Source: Bryobacterales bacterium (GTDB lineage: Bacteria; Acidobacteriota; Terriglobia; Bryobacterales; Bryobacteraceae). From it: DNA of 34,304 nt. Within the stretch, counting starts at the first letter, position 1. Every line of letters starts with the position of its first letter. This document shows, piece after piece, positions 34,003 to 34,304 of this stretch. The stretch spans positions 1-34,304 of the forward strand of contig SHUI01000013.1 of NCBI GenBank assembly GCA_009697455.1, in the 5' to 3' direction. The position numbers and the translations under genes were made by a program. The notes below the pieces were generated by a model. It was not told the origin of the DNA, did not search any database, and was given only the letters and a program-made list of their open reading frames with translations.

Positions 34003-34304
34003 TCAGACCAGCACGGTAAATGTCGATTCGGTGCGCGACACCGGGCGGTAAAGAGTATCGCGTTCCACCGGTTCCCGCCCCGCGGCGCGAATCAAGCGAA
34101 GCAATTCGCCGCGGCGCATGGACTGGCTCGTGGTTGCGCCGGCGTCGTGATAGATTTTCTCTTCGACCACCGTTCCGTCCAGATCGTCCGCGCCAAAGCG
34201 CTGCGCAATTTGCGCCACCGATGGCGTCATCATGATCCAGTAGGCCTTGATGTGCGGAATGTTGTCGAGCATCAGCCGCGAGATCGCGATGTTCTTGATA
34301 TCCA
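34003..34304 (-). CDS. mqnE: Aminofutalosine synthase MqnE, C-terminal part (runs off right edge)
   Basis: The last ~100 codons of a radical-SAM enzyme, beginning at the window edge with DIKNIAISRLMLDNIPHIKA and continuing AYWIMMTPSVAQIAQRFGAD, DLDGTVVEEKIYHDAGA. The GADDxDGTVVEEKIYHxAGA signature and the SM.R.EL..LI..AGR.PVERD end fit MqnE (aminodeoxyfutalosine synthase) of the futalosine menaquinone pathway better than MqnC, which has a GADD.GSTM.EENVV pattern. MqnE joins a radical from SAM to the enolpyruvyl benzoate intermediate. The CxxxCxxC iron-sulfur site lies outside the window. Confidence 0.88.
   Translation of the reverse strand, partial: DIKNIAISRLMLDNIPHIKAYWIMMTPSVAQIAQRFGADDLDGTVVEEKIYHDAGATTSQSMRRGELLRLIRAAGREPVERDTLYRPVSRTESTFTVLV

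Overview
The window looks like high-GC chromosomal DNA of an Acidobacteriota bacterium, most like the Bryobacterales/Solibacter group. This rests on gene content, not on a phylogenetic marker: an Oar-like TonB-dependent receptor with an N-terminal carboxypeptidase-regulatory-like domain, a DUF1592/DUF1552 pair with c-type heme motifs, several Tat-type sulfatases, a dnaK-dnaJ-hspR cluster, an aminofutalosine-pathway (MqnE) gene, and many secreted TPR/HEAT proteins. Taxonomy is an inference.

Layout. 1-1693 (minus): 5' part of smc, starting at TTG and running off the left edge. 1694-3061: decayed intergenic DNA with an imperfect ~70-bp direct repeat and a broken MazF-type toxin-antitoxin pair. 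2966-6027 (minus): two sulfatases. 6523-14318 (plus): DUF1592 cytochrome-type protein, DUF1552 Tat protein, then a 1221-residue TonB-dependent receptor. 14386-14551: a recent partial copy of the dnaJ 3' end. 14867-18371 (minus): dnaK-dnaJ-hspR, with a sigma70-like promoter overlapped by a HAIR-like (HspR) operator. That control region also lies inside the 5' end of the divergent modA-like gene. 18397-19893 (plus): ModA-like binding protein and a PA14 protein. 19940-20266: relics of a ParE toxin and an ABC ATPase. 20274-22027 (minus): two secreted proteins. 22538-23095: a degenerate group II intron (RT fragment, domain-V-like element, 3' end). 23266-26349 (plus): neutral-ceramidase-like protein, then a histidine kinase/response regulator pair overlapping by 4 bp. 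26373-31965 (minus): ECF sigma factor, zinc-finger anti-sigma factor, two secreted HEAT-repeat proteins and a secreted TPR protein. 32176-33833 (minus): third sulfatase and a small membrane protein, flanked by two copies of an ~80-bp repeat. 34003-34304 (minus): C-terminal part of mqnE.

How the parts may work together. The sulfatases, the DUF1592/DUF1552 pair and the TonB receptor are consistent with breakdown and uptake of sulfated or complex organic matter at the envelope. The chaperone cluster appears to be controlled by its own last gene, hspR. The most system-like, least described unit is the ECF sigma/anti-sigma/HEAT/HEAT(/TPR) cluster: a regulatory pair in one apparent transcription unit with exported repeat-scaffold proteins. 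The window also holds an unusual number of gene relics (toxin-antitoxin, ABC ATPase, dnaJ fragment, group II intron), suggesting active turnover between conserved blocks.
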